From: Deltaproteobacteria bacterium
GTDB taxonomy: Bacteria > Desulfobacterota > JAENJC01
Length of the DNA stretch: 7,199 nt
NCBI GenBank assembly: GCA_016208525.1
Contig: JACQYJ010000214.1
Coordinates: 1-7,199, forward strand
Direction: 5' to 3'
The position numbers and the translations under genes are program-made. This document shows, piece after piece, positions 6,954-7,199 of the stretch (the first letter of the stretch is position 1; each line of letters begins with the position of its first letter). The notes below the pieces were generated by a model, which had not been told where the DNA came from, ran no database searches, and was given only the letters and a program-made list of their open reading frames with translations.

Positions 6954-6967
6954 GGGAAACTTAAGGG
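6954..6967. repeat. 14-bp direct repeat, copy 2
   Basis: Identical to 6816-6829 (GGGAAACTTAAGGG). Here it is preceded by another TTAAGGG-like unit (TTAAGGGAAACTTAAGGG from 6950), giving a short tandem of TTAAGGG spaced by AAAC. It lies 7 nt upstream of the GGGACAGCG palindrome, whereas copy 1 runs straight into the GGGGTCAG palindrome, so each copy precedes a hairpin element. Confidence 0.75.
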
Positions 6968-6973
6968 AAAAGA

Positions 6974-7028
6974 GGGACAGCGGCTATTAAATAGACAATA
7001 AAATAGGACAAATAACGGTCGCTGTCCC
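6974..7028. repeat. REP-like palindrome with GGGACAGCG ends
   Basis: GGGACAGCG (6974-6982) is exactly complementary to CGCTGTCCC (7020-7028), and pairing continues imperfectly inward. The AT-rich centre contains its own small palindrome, CTATT-A-AATAG (6984-6994). The size (55 bp) and plan resemble the unit at 6827-6883, but the end sequence differs, so it is a second family. A minus-strand 64-codon frame crosses it but mostly translates the palindrome and is not credible as a gene. Confidence 0.72.
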
Positions 7029-7199
7029 AATACTGTTCGGCATACCTTATGCTTACCTTCCACGATGCGTAACTTATTAAAATAATTGAATAAAAAAATT
7101 CTAGACTTTTCCAACCCCTTGTGCAATAATCATTTTCGTGAAAGAGAGTAAGCATAAAGGAAGAAAGAAAAAACCTCCGATCGAGGAGAAGGACCTTAA

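Larger units (their letters stand above)
6823..7199. other. Gene-free terminal region with repeats
   Basis: No convincing coding sequence is seen on either strand. From left to right it holds the GGGGTCAG palindrome (6827-6883), a ~70-nt segment containing GTCATTTCGAC (6930-6940), the second copy of the 14-bp direct repeat (6954-6967), the GGGACAGCG palindrome (6974-7028), and an AT-rich tail. In the tail CCTTATGCTTAC (7045-7056) is nearly the inverse of GTAAGCATAAAGG (7148-7160). A GAGGAG near 7184-7189 could be a Shine-Dalgarno for something further right, but no start follows inside the window. Confidence 0.6.

Noticed and set aside
6961..7155. Minus-strand 64-codon open frame
   Set aside because: About a third of it is a translation of the GGGACAGCG palindrome and the rest is AT-rich low-complexity sequence with no recognisable domain.
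1..7199. CRISPR array, tRNA, rRNA or riboswitch
   Set aside because: No regularly spaced repeats and no recognisable tRNA, rRNA or riboswitch core were seen on either strand.

Overview
The window looks like a bacterial chromosome segment from a Gram-negative (diderm) lineage, because it encodes a BamA-type outer-membrane assembly protein, a second outer-membrane barrel ending in Phe, and periplasmic proteins with Sec signals. Coding sequences use ATA (Ile) and AGG/AGA (Arg) heavily, and short G/C-rich palindromic repeats sit between genes. That combination suggests an environmental Nitrospirota- or Desulfobacterota-like genome. This is an impression from sequence style only; no marker in the window fixes the phylum.

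Layout. Positions 1-1139 (minus strand) hold the N-terminal 379 codons of a membrane sensor: TM segment, periplasmic DUF3365/Tll0287-like domain with a CxxCH haem site, second TM segment, PAS domain; its output domain lies outside the window. A short divergent intergenic region separates it from a plus-strand run: rnc (RNase III, 1231-1965), era (GTPase, about 2029-2916), a small exported FecR-domain protein (3024-3782) and bamA (3854-6112). rnc-era is a conserved pairing linked to rRNA processing and 30S maturation; the next two genes act at the envelope. Downstream and convergent is the C-terminal part of an outer-membrane barrel gene (6175-6822, minus), broken at its 5' end exactly where a cluster of palindromic repeats begins (about 6816-7028). 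The last ~170 bases are AT-rich and show no convincing gene.

Most notable points. (1) era has no ATG, GTG or TTG start able to include its P-loop. A good Shine-Dalgarno sequence lies 6 nt before an ATA codon exactly where the protein should begin, so this is either a rare AUA start or a single-base G-to-A change or error at 2031. (2) Two nested palindromes of the same architecture flank era, one of them sharing two bases with the rnc stop codon. (3) The truncated barrel gene abuts a small repeat island with two different REP-like hairpins and a 14-bp direct repeat. No previously undescribed multi-gene system is evident; the window is mostly housekeeping genes with repeat-mediated remodelling.
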